From: Candidatus Thiosymbion sp. | Lineage (GTDB): Bacteria > Pseudomonadota > Gammaproteobacteria > Chromatiales > Chromatiaceae | DNA: 64,000 bases | Direction of reading: 5' to 3' | NCBI GenBank assembly: GCA_018435665.1 | Contig: JAHDND010000022.1 | Span: 1 to 64,000 of the forward strand | Part shown: positions 8,921 through 18,516 of the stretch, piece by piece | Numbering within the stretch: the stretch's first letter is position 1 | Layout of the letters: the number at the start of each line of letters is the position of its first letter | Translations under genes and position numbers: made by a program | The notes under the pieces: generated by a model | Databases searched by the model: none | What the model saw: only the letters and a program-made list of their open reading frames with translations | What the model was told of the DNA's origin: nothing

Positions 8921-10066
8921 TCAGGCGGCTGCCGAAAACACCCGGTGCAGCATTGCCGGCACAAGGGCAGTATTAGCCGCACGGGTGAGTGCATGCTGGG
9001 CTTTCAGTGCTTGGGTGTATTTATACAGCTTTTGAATTTTCCGTTGTGTTGGCATCGAAGGAATAGGCATTTCGTAGTTCATGAATGTTGATGGTTGAAG
9101 ACGGCGACGACGCATATTGGTACCACCACTAATTTCAGCCAGGTCAGGCCAGACTGTTGGAGTACGAAAGTAAATATCCAAAACCTCAGGAAGCACGCGC
9201 TCGCAATCAATACTGAAGACTGGAAATTCAGGTGAAACAACTCTGCCATCGCATTCCGGTGGCACAATACCAAGCGCACCTTCCCATGCCATCAGCTTGG
9301 GATATGTAAAATCACCTGTTCGCAAGGTTGACAGGCGATCATAGACAAACTCACTACCGACCCTAATCGTACTTGGGAACACACCACGACCAAATGAATA
9401 TACTCCAGCGAATGGGTATTCCTGGAGGCGATCTACAACAACATCGGGCTGCCGTTGAGTAATAAGCTCAGACATTTTTCGCATCGCGACTTGTTCACCA
9501 GTTGGGTGAAAAACAAAAGCACGAAGCAATGCATCGGCATTTGCCTCGATGGCGTCAAGATTATCGGTCACCTGGCGGGCCTTATAGGCGAGGGTATTCA
9601 ATCTGGCAACGATGGAAATTTGCTCTGCGAGAGGAGGAAGAGGAACGCTATAACCCAGCACATCAGCCGGACGGATAGCGGCATAGTTGGTAGTACCTTG
9701 TGCCTCAACCTGTTCGCGGAAACCCCGTGTTCGACAGTATTGATCCAGAAAGCCGCGCGAAATCCGCGATTCGTCGATCTCGAATAAGAAATAGTGGCTG
9801 CTGACGATGGCTCCATCGAGTTCTTCAGGCACAAGTCCGAAGCCGCCAACCTTGGCATCGATCTCGGCCACGAGAAACTCACCCCCCTGGCAGACCTGCT
9901 GTCGCTTCGTTTTGATGTCAGTACCCGGCACAAGATCGCGCAGCACGACACCCTTGGCATGCAATTGGACACGACAACGCTTGTAGCGCTGTGTGTCATC
10001 GATCTGGATAAATTCTTTACGGTGCCGTAGAACTTGACCAAGCGGCACGCGAGGCCACGATTTCAT
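8921..10066 (-). CDS. hsdS: Type I restriction specificity subunit HsdS (locus 1)
   Basis: DNA-recognition subunit with two target-recognition domains (about residues 1-180 and 195-370), each followed by a helical spacer. The first half ends with VPLPPLAEQISIVARLNTL and the second with MPIPSMPTQRKIQKLYKY, the usual HsdS pattern. MKSWPRVPLG at 10066 is chosen as start because its ATG overlaps the stop of the upstream YhcG fragment as ATGA, and GGAGG lies nearby. It is the last gene of the locus 1 operon. The AT content is visibly higher than in its neighbours, which fits exchange of specificity genes. Confidence 0.85.
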   Translation of the reverse strand: MKSWPRVPLGQVLRHRKEFIQIDDTQRYKRCRVQLHAKGVVLRDLVPGTDIKTKRQQVCQGGEFLVAEIDAKVGGFGLVPEELDGAIVSSHYFLFEIDESRISRGFLDQYCRTRGFREQVEAQGTTNYAAIRPADVLGYSVPLPPLAEQISIVARLNTLAYKARQVTDNLDAIEANADALLRAFVFHPTGEQVAMRKMSELITQRQPDVVVDRLQEYPFAGVYSFGRGVFPSTIRVGSEFVYDRLSTLRTGDFTYPKLMAWEGALGIVPPECDGRVVSPEFPVFSIDCERVLPEVLDIYFRTPTVWPDLAEISGGTNMRRRRLQPSTFMNYEMPIPSMPTQRKIQKLYKYTQALKAQHALTRAANTALVPAMLHRVFSAAA

Positions 10067-10512
10067 GCCTCGCCCTCCATTCTGGGCCTGGCTATCCATC
10101 GCGCCTCCAACTCCCAACGCGGCCGCTCTAGCTGGCGCATCGACCAGCCACACCGCAGGGCCTCGGTTTCGTAAAAGGAGCGGGCGACCTCGGTTTTCAG
10201 GGACAGCAGCCGCACATAGGGCGACCAGGGCAGCGGAAAGTAGGCGGCCAGGGTGGTGAGGTTGGACCCTTGTCCAGATGGTGCCTGGACAATACAGTCA
10301 TCCTGAGATGCATCAGACACTGTCTGATCAATCCGGGCTGGGGAGGATTGCGCAGACGATGTCTGCGCAATCTCGGTCAAATCGCCCGACACTGTCTGAC
10401 GAAACAGGAGGGCGGAAGATTTTGCAGACAGTGTCTGCAAAATCCGGCCAGCCGACCAGGCTAGGTAAAAACCACCCATCCGGGTCATGTGGAGCGGCTT
10501 GGTTTTCGCCAC
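10063..10512 (-). pseudogene. YhcG/DUF1016 N-terminal fragment with internal repeats
   Basis: The C-terminal half (residues about 85-135) matches the N-terminal domain of YhcG/DUF1016 proteins: FPLPWSPYVRLLSLK, FYETEALRCGWSMRQLER. The nuclease domain that should follow is missing; after RQLER the frame runs into unrelated residues and stops. Upstream, residues 22-80 are repeats of the type QTLSAKS / QTVSG / QTSSAQS / QTVSD, encoded by palindromic DNA (10314-10443). It sits between hsdM and hsdS, 3 nt after the hsdM stop, and its own stop overlaps the hsdS start. It may persist because it couples translation. Confidence 0.7.
10314..10443. repeat. Four palindromic repeats with a GACANTGTCTG-like core
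   Basis: Four related palindromes occur about every 35 bp: CAGACACTGTCTG (10314), GCGCAGACGATGTCTGCGC (10351), a shorter ACACTGTCTG (near 10389), and one at 10419 with perfect 11-bp arms (core GCAGACAGTGTCTGC). They encode the QTVSA-like repeats of the YhcG fragment in one frame. The arms can form strong RNA stems or act as repeated protein-binding sites. Confidence 0.8.
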
Positions 10513-10514
10513 GA

Positions 10515-12278
10515 CTAGACCTCGCTGACCAGGGCTTCGATTTCCGCCAACAGGCGCATCACCTCCGCCTCCTGGGCGCGCATGGCTGCTACCAGGTCCT
10601 TGGGGTCGGCATGTTCCAGACCAGCCTTGGCGTGGGGATTCTTAAGATCGAGGTTATAGATGGGCCAGTAGATCGCATCCCCTTCGCGCTGGGCCACCTT
10701 GGCCGCCTCCTCGTGCGCCCGCTGCCGGCCCTTGAGATCGCGCTGTTCCGCTTCGAGGGCCGCCTTCCTTACCGTTCCATTCGATGCGGTGAGTGCGAGG
10801 TCGATTTCCCGCAAACGCTGGCCAAGCTCGATGGCGGCCTGACGTTCGATTTCAGCCTGCTTCCAGAGCGGTTTGGCTCGGGCCAGGGCGTCCGCCTTGA
10901 GGGCGGCGAAGTCGACCCTCCAGGCCTGGGCGTTCTCCTCCCGTTGCTGCCACCAGGCGAGGCAGGGGGCGAATTCCTCGTATTGCAGGGGCGCGGTCTT
11001 GCTGTATTTCTTGCGTCCCTCCGGCAACGGCAGTTCGTAGTACCAGATGTCGCCAGTGGGGCCGGTACGGTCGAAGAAGATCAGGTTGGCGGGGATGTCG
11101 GTGTAAGGGGCGAAGACCCCCTGGGGCAATCGCAGGACGGTGTGCAGGTTGAACTCGCCCAGGAGCTCTTCCTTGATGCGGGCCGAGACGCCATCGCCGA
11201 ACAGGGTGCCGTTGGGCACGACCACGGCGGCGCGCCCCGGCTTGGGCTGGCGGCGCAGCTTGCGCATGATGTACTGGAGAAAGAGCAGGGCCGTCTCCGC
11301 CGTCTGCTTGTCGGCGGGGAAGTTAGCCTTGATGCCGGCCTCTTCCTCGCCACCGAAGGGCGGATTGGTGAGGATGACGTCCACCCGCTCGCGCTCGCCG
11401 ATCTCGGTGAGCTTGCCGGCCAGGGTATTGCCATAGGCGATCATGGGCGCCTCCAGGCCATGCAGCAGCAGGTTCATCTGCGCCAGCATGTAGGGCAGCG
11501 GCTTGGCCTCCTGGCCATGCAGGGTCTGGCGTTGCAGAAGTCGCCGGTCCTCCGGGGTCTTGACCTGCCCGACCAGGTGGTCGTAGAACTCCACCAGGAA
11601 GCCGCCGGTACCACAGGCCGGGTCCAGAACGGTCTCGCCCAGCGTGGGGGCCGTCACCGCAACCATGAAGCGCACCACGGGGCGGGGGGTGTAGAACTCG
11701 CCGGAATCGCCCGCCGCGTCGCGCATCTCCCGCAACATGGACTCGTAGAGGTGGGAGAGGGTATGGATCTCCTCGCTGGCGCTGAAGTGGATGCCATTGA
11801 TCTTATTGATGATGTCCCGCATCAGGTAACCGCTGACCATGCGGTTCTGCACCCCGCCGAAGACGTTGGCGATGACCTCGCGCTGACTGCCCTTGGCGCC
11901 GGTGCCGGCCAGGCCACGCAAGTAGCGGAACAGCCCCGGGCCGGCGGTGCCGTCGGGACGCATTGCGGTGTCCTGGCCGATGAAGGCCAGCAGTTCGTCG
12001 CCGCTGATGCCATCTTCCCGGGCCGCCCAATCGCGCCAGCGGTAGGGCGGTTCGATGATGGGGTGGTAGGTCCGTCCGTCCAGGGCCGCCTCTTCCGCGT
12101 GCAGCATTTCGAGGTCGTCAAGGAACTTGAGGAACATCACCCAGGTGAGCAGGGGCAAACGGTCGATGTCGCCGTTCAGGCCCTTGTCCTTGCGCAGGAT
12201 GTCGCGGGCGGATTTGATCAGCGCCGAGAGTTGCTGGGCGGTGGTGAGCGGTTGTCCGGTCTTGCGGGTGCGGGCCAT
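10515..12278 (-). CDS. hsdM: Type I restriction modification subunit HsdM (locus 1)
   Basis: N6-adenine DNA methyltransferase subunit of 587 residues. An N-terminal helical domain (about 10-160) precedes the methyltransferase core. The AdoMet motif is DPACGTGGFL (about 220) and the catalytic motif is NPPFGGEEE. The flanking GEFYTPRPVVRFMV is typical. A coiled-coil C-terminus follows. It lies 9 nt downstream of hsdR and upstream of the YhcG fragment and hsdS. All key motifs are intact, so methylation should be functional. Confidence 0.95.
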   Translation of the reverse strand: MARTRKTGQPLTTAQQLSALIKSARDILRKDKGLNGDIDRLPLLTWVMFLKFLDDLEMLHAEEAALDGRTYHPIIEPPYRWRDWAAREDGISGDELLAFIGQDTAMRPDGTAGPGLFRYLRGLAGTGAKGSQREVIANVFGGVQNRMVSGYLMRDIINKINGIHFSASEEIHTLSHLYESMLREMRDAAGDSGEFYTPRPVVRFMVAVTAPTLGETVLDPACGTGGFLVEFYDHLVGQVKTPEDRRLLQRQTLHGQEAKPLPYMLAQMNLLLHGLEAPMIAYGNTLAGKLTEIGERERVDVILTNPPFGGEEEAGIKANFPADKQTAETALLFLQYIMRKLRRQPKPGRAAVVVPNGTLFGDGVSARIKEELLGEFNLHTVLRLPQGVFAPYTDIPANLIFFDRTGPTGDIWYYELPLPEGRKKYSKTAPLQYEEFAPCLAWWQQREENAQAWRVDFAALKADALARAKPLWKQAEIERQAAIELGQRLREIDLALTASNGTVRKAALEAEQRDLKGRQRAHEEAAKVAQREGDAIYWPIYNLDLKNPHAKAGLEHADPKDLVAAMRAQEAEVMRLLAEIEALVSEV

Positions 12279-12287
12279 GGGCGTGCT

Positions 12288-14702
12288 TTATTGGTAGAGG
12301 GCGGCTTGCAGGCGGTTGATGGCCTGGCGCAGGGGCTGGATGCCGCCGAAATGGCGATTGGCGATTTCCGAGGGCTTGCCGTAACGGTCGAGCGGTTGCA
12401 CCTTGAGCAACTCGGAGACCTGATCGAACTGGAGGATGCCCCGCTCGATGTACTTGTCGAGGAGGATGCCGAGGATCTCCCGGGCGGTGTCGCTGTGTTG
12501 CTGGAACAGGTCGCCCGTGGCGCGGCGGGCCCGGTCGGCCCGCTGACGGCGGGTGAGCAGCGGCGTGTTCCAGGCCAGATGACAGAGCAGATCGAAGGGG
12601 TCGGCATCGGCCTCGCCGCTGGTGGTGGCGAGACCCTTGAAGCTGATGCCGCGCTCAGCCAATTCCGCCAACACCTCCACCCGGGTGTCCGGATTGGCCC
12701 AGGCACTCTGGAAGGCGGCACGAGTGGGGTAGAGAGAGCGCAGCGCCCGTCCGGAATATTCGGTGTATTTTACGACCTGGAGCTTCTTACCCTCGGCGTC
12801 GAGGTCATAGACCAGATGACCGATGACTTCCACTTCTCCACCGTCGATATAGAACTTGCGCGGCTCGGCGGGTGGCTCCGCGACCAAGGTGGCGGCTGGG
12901 TCGAAGTCTTCATCAGCCATCTCATATTCCAGCGACCCATCGGCTTGCGGATCGGCCTCCAGCGGCGCGACCTCGGCCAGGGTGGTCGTGCTGCCCACTG
13001 CTTCGCCGTCCGCGTCGATGACGACCTCCTCGATGAGGGCGGGTTCGCCATCGAAATCCGGGTCGGCGAAGTGATGGGTGGCGGTGCCGGTGAAGTCCAG
13101 GATATTGAAGTACTCCTTGCCGTAATCCGTCTTCAGCCGCGTGCCGCGCCCGATGATCTGCTTGAACTCCGGGCGGGAGCCGACGACGCGGGCGAGGACC
13201 ACGTTCTTGACCATTTCGGCATCAACGCCGGTGGTAAGGAGTTGAGATGTGGTCAGGATGACGGGCGTCGGCTTGTCCACGTCCTGGAAGTTGGCGAGAT
13301 GGGCCAGACCGATCCCGCCTTCGTCCGCCGTCACCCGACAGACGTAATCGGGGTATTGGGCCACCAGGTCGCTGTTGAGATTCACCAGGGCCTGGCGCAT
13401 CTCGGCGGCATGCTCCTGATCGACACAGAAGACGAGGGTCTTGGCGAAGCGGTCAGTGCCTTTCAGGAAGTTGGTGAGGTGCTTGGCGATGGCCTGGGTG
13501 CGGGCGCGCAGAGCCACGACGCGCTCGAAATCCTTGGTCTGGTATTCATCGTCCGGAATGGGACGGCCATAGCGATCCAGTTCGTCCTTCGATGGCCGCC
13601 AACCCGCCGCATCCACGGTGGTGATGACACGGTGCACCCGATAGGGCGCCAGGAACCCGTCCTCGATGCCTTGCCGCAGGGAGTAGCTGTAGATGGGGTT
13701 GCCGAAATAGCCATAGGTATCCCGCTCGTCCTCGCGAATGGGTGTGGCGGTCAGGCCGAACTGCACCGCCGGGGCGAAGTACTCCAGGATCTCCCGCCAG
13801 GCGCTGTCGGCGCGGCTGGAGCCGCGATGGCATTCATCGACGATGATCAGGTCGAAGAAGTCTGGCCGGTAGTGGCGGAAAACCGCGTTGCCGGCGGAGG
13901 ACAGGGACTGATAGAGGCCAAAGTAGATGTCGCGGCTCTGGCTGGCATGGCCCGCGGCAATCTTGTGTCGGGCATCGCCGAAGGGCGCGAACACCTTGGC
14001 CATGGGGTCATCCACCAGGATATTGCGGTCGGCCAGATAGAGGATCTTCGGGCGCCGATGTTCGCCCGTACGGTTCCAGCGGCTGTGCCACAGGGTCCAG
14101 CACAGTTGGAAGGCCACGGTCGTTTTGCCTGTGCCGGTGGCCATGATGACCAGGATGCGGTTATGTCCCAGCAGGATGGCCTCGCTGACGCGATGGATGG
14201 CAATCTGCTGGTAATAGCGGGGCACCTTACCGGATACGAGGTTGAAGGGCTCCAGGAGATGCCGGGCGGCCGGGACGCCAAGGCCACGGCTGCCGGACAG
14301 GCGTTGCCAGAGCGCATCGGCGCTGGGATAGGCGGTGACCTCGGTTTCCGTGCCTGTGAGGTAATCGATCTCGATGATGCGGGTGCCGTTGGTGGCGTAG
14401 GCGAACTTGAGCCCCAGGATCTCGGCATACTCCTTCGCCTGCTGAACCCCGTCCTCGACCGGACGCCCCGCTTCCTTGGCCTCGACGACGGCGATGGGGT
14501 AATCGCGCCGGAGAAAGAGGATGTAGTCGGCACGCTTTTGCTTGCCGCGGCGGACAATGCCGCCGGTGACGATGATCCGGCCAGCGGTGAAGGTACGTTG
14601 TTCGGCGATCAGCGTCGGAGCCTGACCCCAGCCGGCCGCGTGGAGGGCGGGGGTGACATACAGCCGACAGGTATCGGCCTCGCTCAATGAACCCGGATTC
14701 AC
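12288..14702 (-). CDS. hsdR: Type I restriction endonuclease subunit HsdR (locus 1, EcoEI-like)
   Basis: Translocating endonuclease subunit of 804 residues. The N-terminal nuclease motif is read as RADYILF followed by AVVEAKEAGRP (residues about 57-82). The helicase core has Walker A MATGTGKTT (about 187), DEAD-box VDECHRGS and motif VI IIGRGTR. A C-terminal EcoEI_R_C-like domain follows, spanning PLDRYGKPSEIANRHFGGI near the end. Gene order R-M-S places hsdR first in this operon. An acidic linker (about 560-630) separates the motor and C-terminal parts. Confidence 0.95.
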   Translation of the reverse strand: MNPGSLSEADTCRLYVTPALHAAGWGQAPTLIAEQRTFTAGRIIVTGGIVRRGKQKRADYILFLRRDYPIAVVEAKEAGRPVEDGVQQAKEYAEILGLKFAYATNGTRIIEIDYLTGTETEVTAYPSADALWQRLSGSRGLGVPAARHLLEPFNLVSGKVPRYYQQIAIHRVSEAILLGHNRILVIMATGTGKTTVAFQLCWTLWHSRWNRTGEHRRPKILYLADRNILVDDPMAKVFAPFGDARHKIAAGHASQSRDIYFGLYQSLSSAGNAVFRHYRPDFFDLIIVDECHRGSSRADSAWREILEYFAPAVQFGLTATPIREDERDTYGYFGNPIYSYSLRQGIEDGFLAPYRVHRVITTVDAAGWRPSKDELDRYGRPIPDDEYQTKDFERVVALRARTQAIAKHLTNFLKGTDRFAKTLVFCVDQEHAAEMRQALVNLNSDLVAQYPDYVCRVTADEGGIGLAHLANFQDVDKPTPVILTTSQLLTTGVDAEMVKNVVLARVVGSRPEFKQIIGRGTRLKTDYGKEYFNILDFTGTATHHFADPDFDGEPALIEEVVIDADGEAVGSTTTLAEVAPLEADPQADGSLEYEMADEDFDPAATLVAEPPAEPRKFYIDGGEVEVIGHLVYDLDAEGKKLQVVKYTEYSGRALRSLYPTRAAFQSAWANPDTRVEVLAELAERGISFKGLATTSGEADADPFDLLCHLAWNTPLLTRRQRADRARRATGDLFQQHSDTAREILGILLDKYIERGILQFDQVSELLKVQPLDRYGKPSEIANRHFGGIQPLRQAINRLQAALYQ

Positions 14703-14823
14703 TTCCTCTCCTCCCCTGATGCTTGTTCCTGCTTGTCAGTCCTGACCCGGTGGCCCTATCCCTCACAGCGGCCATTTTCCAGCACCCGGCGGGTTTGCGC
14801 CAATAGCCGGCGATGGGATCTCG

Positions 14824-17304
14824 GTGGGCAAGCATTCCATCACTGCCCGCCATGTTTCGGCCGATTCCGCTCCCGCAGCGAGGATGGCAAATTTCCCGCT
14901 CCCGATCGACTATCCTCATGGTATGCATCTCGCCAATCTCCCCCTCGCCGAGGCCTTGCAGAGCCTGGGCACCACCGCCACCGGGCTGACGAGCGCCGAG
15001 GCGGCCCGTCGGCTGGGGGAATATGGCGAGAACCGCCTTGCCGCCATCGGCGTCGAGCCCCAGTGGCGGCGGTTCCTGCGTGAATTCACCCACTTCTTCG
15101 CCCTCATCCTCTGGGTGGCGGCCGGGCTGGCCTTTTTCGCCGAGTCGCGTGAGCCGGGGACGGGCATGTGGCAGCTTGGCGCCGCCATCCTGGCGGTCAT
15201 TCTCATCAACGGCACCTTCTCCTTCTGGCAGGAATACCGCGCCGAGCTGGCCATCGAGGCCCTGCGCAAACTGCTGCCGCCCGCGGCCAAGGTGCTGCGG
15301 GATGGCCAGTTGACCAGCCTCCCCGCGGCCCTGCTGGTCCCCGGCGACATCATCCTGCTCGAAGCGGGCGATGACGTGCCCGCCGATTGCCGGCTGATCG
15401 CCAGCGCCGACATCCGCGTCAATGCCGCCACCCTCACCGGCGAGTCCCTTCCCAAGGCCAAGAGCGCCACGGAGCACCCTGAACACCAGCCGCCCCTGGA
15501 GATGCGCAACCTGCTGCTGGCGGGGACCTCCCTGGTCTCTGGCGAGGGCCAGGCCCTGGTCTTCGCCACCGGCATGCACACCGAGTTTGGCCAGATCGCC
15601 CACCTGACCCAGACCTCGGGCGGGACCCCGTCTCATCTGCAAGCGGAGATCGCCCGCCTCTCCCGTCTGGTGGCGATCTTCGCCACCGGCCTGGGGCTTC
15701 TGTTCTTTGGCGTGGGTCAGTGGCTGGGGCTGCCCTTTTGGACCAGCCTGATGTTCGCCATCGGCATCATCGTCGCCAACGTCCCCGAGGGCCTACTGCC
15801 CACCGTGACCCTGTCCCTGGCCATGGCCACCCAGCGCATGGCCAAGCGCAACGCCTTGGTCCACCACCTGCCGGCGGTCGAGACCCTGGGGGCGACGACG
15901 GTGATCTGCAGCGACAAGACCGGCACCCTGACGGAAAACTGCATGAGCGTGCGGCAGGTCTGGTGGCGGGGGCGATTCTGGGACGGTCCCCTGCCGGCAC
16001 CGAAGCCGACTGGCCTGGGGTTCGGAATGGCCCCGGCCGGTACCAAGAACACAGAGAACACGGGAAACACGTGGGGCACGCTAAGTAGGGGCGATGCGGG
16101 GAGCATGACCGGCACGGGGGACCAGGATGAGGGGGGCGTTACGGAGGACGCGGGTGGCATGTTGGGCACCGTCGATCCCGGTCACTTGCTACGTAACCTC
16201 GCCGTGTGCCACAGCCTTAAGCGGGGCACCCGGGAGAGTCGGCCGGTCTGGCTGGGCGATCCCATGGAGTTGGCCCTGGCCGACTATGCCCGCCAGTCGC
16301 TGACCTTCACGGACATGCAACCCGCCGGTGAACTGCCCTTTGACCATGAGCGGCGGCGCATGGCGGTGATCGTCGAGCGGGAGGGGGCACGCTGGCTTTA
16401 TTGCAAGGGGGCCCCGGAGGCAGTCTTGCCCCTCTGTGTGGCGCAGGAGACTGAAGCCGGCGACATCGCGGCCCTCCATCACGACTCACGCAAAGCCCTG
16501 GTGCAGGCCCAGCAGCAGATGGCCGACGCCGGTCTGCGCGTGCTGGCCTGTGCCTGGCGGCGGTTGAGGGCAGAGGAGAAACCCCGGGAGGAGGACCTGG
16601 TGCTGTCCGGCCTGGTCGGGCTCTACGACCCGCCGCGTCCCGAGGTCCCCGCGGCCATCGCCCGCTGCCAGGCGGCGGGGATCAAGGTCATCATGGTCAC
16701 CGGCGATCACCCCCACACCGCCCTGGCCATCGCCCGGGAGATCGGCCTGGTCCGGGGCAGCGCGCCGAAGGTCATCCTCGGTGGCTCCCTGCGACGCCTG
16801 ACCAAGGCCCAGCTCCAGACCGCCCTGGACAGCCCGGAGATCCTCTTCGCCCGGGTCAGCGCCGAGCAGAAGATGCTGGTGGTTAATGCCCTCAAGCGCA
16901 AGGGCGAGATCGTCGCCGTCACCGGCGACGGGGTGAACGACGCTCCGGCCCTCAAGTCCGCCCACATCGGCATCGCCATGGGGCTGACGGGCACCGACGT
17001 CGCCAAGTCGGCGGCGGACCTGATCCTCCTCGACGACAACTTCGCCAGCATCGTCAACGCCGTCGAGGAGGGCCGGGCGGTCTTCGCCAACATCCGCAAG
17101 TTCTTGACCTACATCCTGACCTCCAACGTGCCGGAGCTGGTGCCCTACCTGCTCTACGTGCTGCTGCGCATCCCCCTGCCCTTGACCATCATCCAGATCC
17201 TGGCGGTGGACCTGGGCACCGACATGCTGCCCGCCCTGGCCCTGGCGCTGGTCTTTGGCGCCCTGGAGGAGGGACGCAAACGGTTGAGATCGGCTCCTCT
17301 TTGA
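14824..17304 (+). CDS. P-type cation ATPase (P2 type), C-terminally truncated
   Basis: ATP-driven cation pump. M4 reads NVPEGLLPTVTLSLAMATQR, close to the Na,K/H,K (P2C) and Ca (P2A) groups. The phosphorylation site CSDKTGTLTE, the ATP-domain segment MVTGDHPHTALAIA and the hinge TGDGVNDAPALKSAHIGIAM are intact. M5 and M6 are present (TSNVPELVPYLLYV, ILAVDLGTDMLPALALA), but the protein ends about 20 residues later, so helices M7-M10 are absent. A low-complexity Thr/Gly/Asn insert (residues about 405-445) interrupts the nucleotide domain. Alternative starts are ATG 14884 and ATG 14923; none has a convincing ribosome site. Confidence 0.85.
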   Translation: MGKHSITARHVSADSAPAARMANFPLPIDYPHGMHLANLPLAEALQSLGTTATGLTSAEAARRLGEYGENRLAAIGVEPQWRRFLREFTHFFALILWVAAGLAFFAESREPGTGMWQLGAAILAVILINGTFSFWQEYRAELAIEALRKLLPPAAKVLRDGQLTSLPAALLVPGDIILLEAGDDVPADCRLIASADIRVNAATLTGESLPKAKSATEHPEHQPPLEMRNLLLAGTSLVSGEGQALVFATGMHTEFGQIAHLTQTSGGTPSHLQAEIARLSRLVAIFATGLGLLFFGVGQWLGLPFWTSLMFAIGIIVANVPEGLLPTVTLSLAMATQRMAKRNALVHHLPAVETLGATTVICSDKTGTLTENCMSVRQVWWRGRFWDGPLPAPKPTGLGFGMAPAGTKNTENTGNTWGTLSRGDAGSMTGTGDQDEGGVTEDAGGMLGTVDPGHLLRNLAVCHSLKRGTRESRPVWLGDPMELALADYARQSLTFTDMQPAGELPFDHERRRMAVIVEREGARWLYCKGAPEAVLPLCVAQETEAGDIAALHHDSRKALVQAQQQMADAGLRVLACAWRRLRAEEKPREEDLVLSGLVGLYDPPRPEVPAAIARCQAAGIKVIMVTGDHPHTALAIAREIGLVRGSAPKVILGGSLRRLTKAQLQTALDSPEILFARVSAEQKMLVVNALKRKGEIVAVTGDGVNDAPALKSAHIGIAMGLTGTDVAKSAADLILLDDNFASIVNAVEEGRAVFANIRKFLTYILTSNVPELVPYLLYVLLRIPLPLTIIQILAVDLGTDMLPALALALVFGALEEGRKRLRSAPL

Positions 17305-17373
17305 TGCTTCAATACACGATCGAAAGAAAAAAGAGACAGTTAACCAGCTCCTCTGATTCAAGACGTTCGCACC

Positions 17374-18516
17374 GTGCATGTAACACAGAAGACAGTCCCC
17401 AAGACCGGCTCCCTGAGCGAAGATATTGAAATCATTGCTCTATCGAAACCGGATCTTCTGCTGATGTTCGCCTCGCCGGAATTCTTCGCGGTTCGGAAAT
17501 TGCCTGACTTACTGCGCGAGGTCTTGCCAAACACCGCCCTGATTGGCTGTTCGACGGCAGGCGGGATCTCCGCGGCTGGCCTGGTGGAAAACGCCTGTAT
17601 TCTGACCGGCATCCAATTTGACGCCACCCATCTGCTCCAGGCCAGTACCCGACTGGCGGACATGGCGGATTCCTTCCCCGCCGGGGTACGGCTGGGTCAG
17701 CAACTGGCCCACCCCGATCTGCGCGCCATCCTGCTCTACAGCCCGGGGGTGGAGATCAATGGCAGCGCCCTCGTCGATGGCGTGAGCCGTGTCGTCGGCC
17801 CCCAGGTCCTGATCACCGGCGGCCTGGCCGGTGACAACGACGCCTTCAAACGGACCTTCACCCTGGGGCTGGAAGGGGTGTGGGATGACCGGGTCGTCGC
17901 GGTTGGACTCGCTGGCACGGGCTTGTTGCTCAGCCATGGCTCAGCCGGCGGCTGGATGCCCTTCGGACCGGCGCGCAAGGTGACGCGCTGCGAGCACAAC
18001 ACCCTCTTCGAGTTGGATGGTGAACCCGCCCTTGATGTCTATAAACGTTACCTGGGTGAGCACGCCCGCAGACTGCCGGCCTCGGGGCTGCTCTTCCCCT
18101 TTGCCATGCAAGGCCAGGATCAAACGGAGAGTGGTTTGATCCGCACCATCCTGGGCGTCGACGAGGCGGCGGGTAGCCTGACCCTGGCGGGGGACATCGA
18201 TCCCCAAGGTTACCTGCGACTGATGCACGCCAGTACCGAGCGCCTGGTCAAGGGCGCCGAAGCGGCCGCCGACGCGGCGCTAGCGGTGTTCCCCCCGGTC
18301 GATGAGCGGCTGGCGATTCTGGTCAGTTTCGTTGGCCGCCGCTTGGTGATGAGGGCCCGGGTCAACGAGGAAATCACCGCGGTGGTGGATCTCCTTGGAC
18401 CAGAGACGCGGGTGACCGGCTTTTACTCCTATGGCGAGATCAGCCCCTCGCATCCGGGCTCGGCCTGCCAACTGCACAACCAGACCATGACCATCACCTG
18501 CCTGGCCGAGGGCTGA
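17374..18516 (+). CDS. FIST domain sensor protein
   Basis: A 380-residue protein made of FIST_N (about 20-215, with LIGCSTAGGIS) and FIST_C (about 225-365, ending FYSYGEISP and CQLHNQTMTITCL). FIST domains are thought to bind small ligands, perhaps amino acids, and often work with histidine kinases or c-di-GMP enzymes. There is no signal peptide, so it should be cytoplasmic. The start is GTG 17374. The gene converges with a PAS-GGDEF-EAL gene and their 3' ends overlap by 23 nt. This suggests, but does not prove, a shared signalling role. Confidence 0.85.
   Translation: MHVTQKTVPKTGSLSEDIEIIALSKPDLLLMFASPEFFAVRKLPDLLREVLPNTALIGCSTAGGISAAGLVENACILTGIQFDATHLLQASTRLADMADSFPAGVRLGQQLAHPDLRAILLYSPGVEINGSALVDGVSRVVGPQVLITGGLAGDNDAFKRTFTLGLEGVWDDRVVAVGLAGTGLLLSHGSAGGWMPFGPARKVTRCEHNTLFELDGEPALDVYKRYLGEHARRLPASGLLFPFAMQGQDQTESGLIRTILGVDEAAGSLTLAGDIDPQGYLRLMHASTERLVKGAEAAADAALAVFPPVDERLAILVSFVGRRLVMRARVNEEITAVVDLLGPETRVTGFYSYGEISPSHPGSACQLHNQTMTITCLAEG

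Noticed and set aside
10314..10443. CRISPR or recombination site array
   Set aside because: Spacing is short and irregular, the units are palindromes, and they encode protein repeats.
10278..14690. A 1,470-codon open frame on the plus strand
   Set aside because: It runs antisense to hsdM and hsdR, which have full motif sets. High GC makes long antisense frames common, and its translation matches no family.
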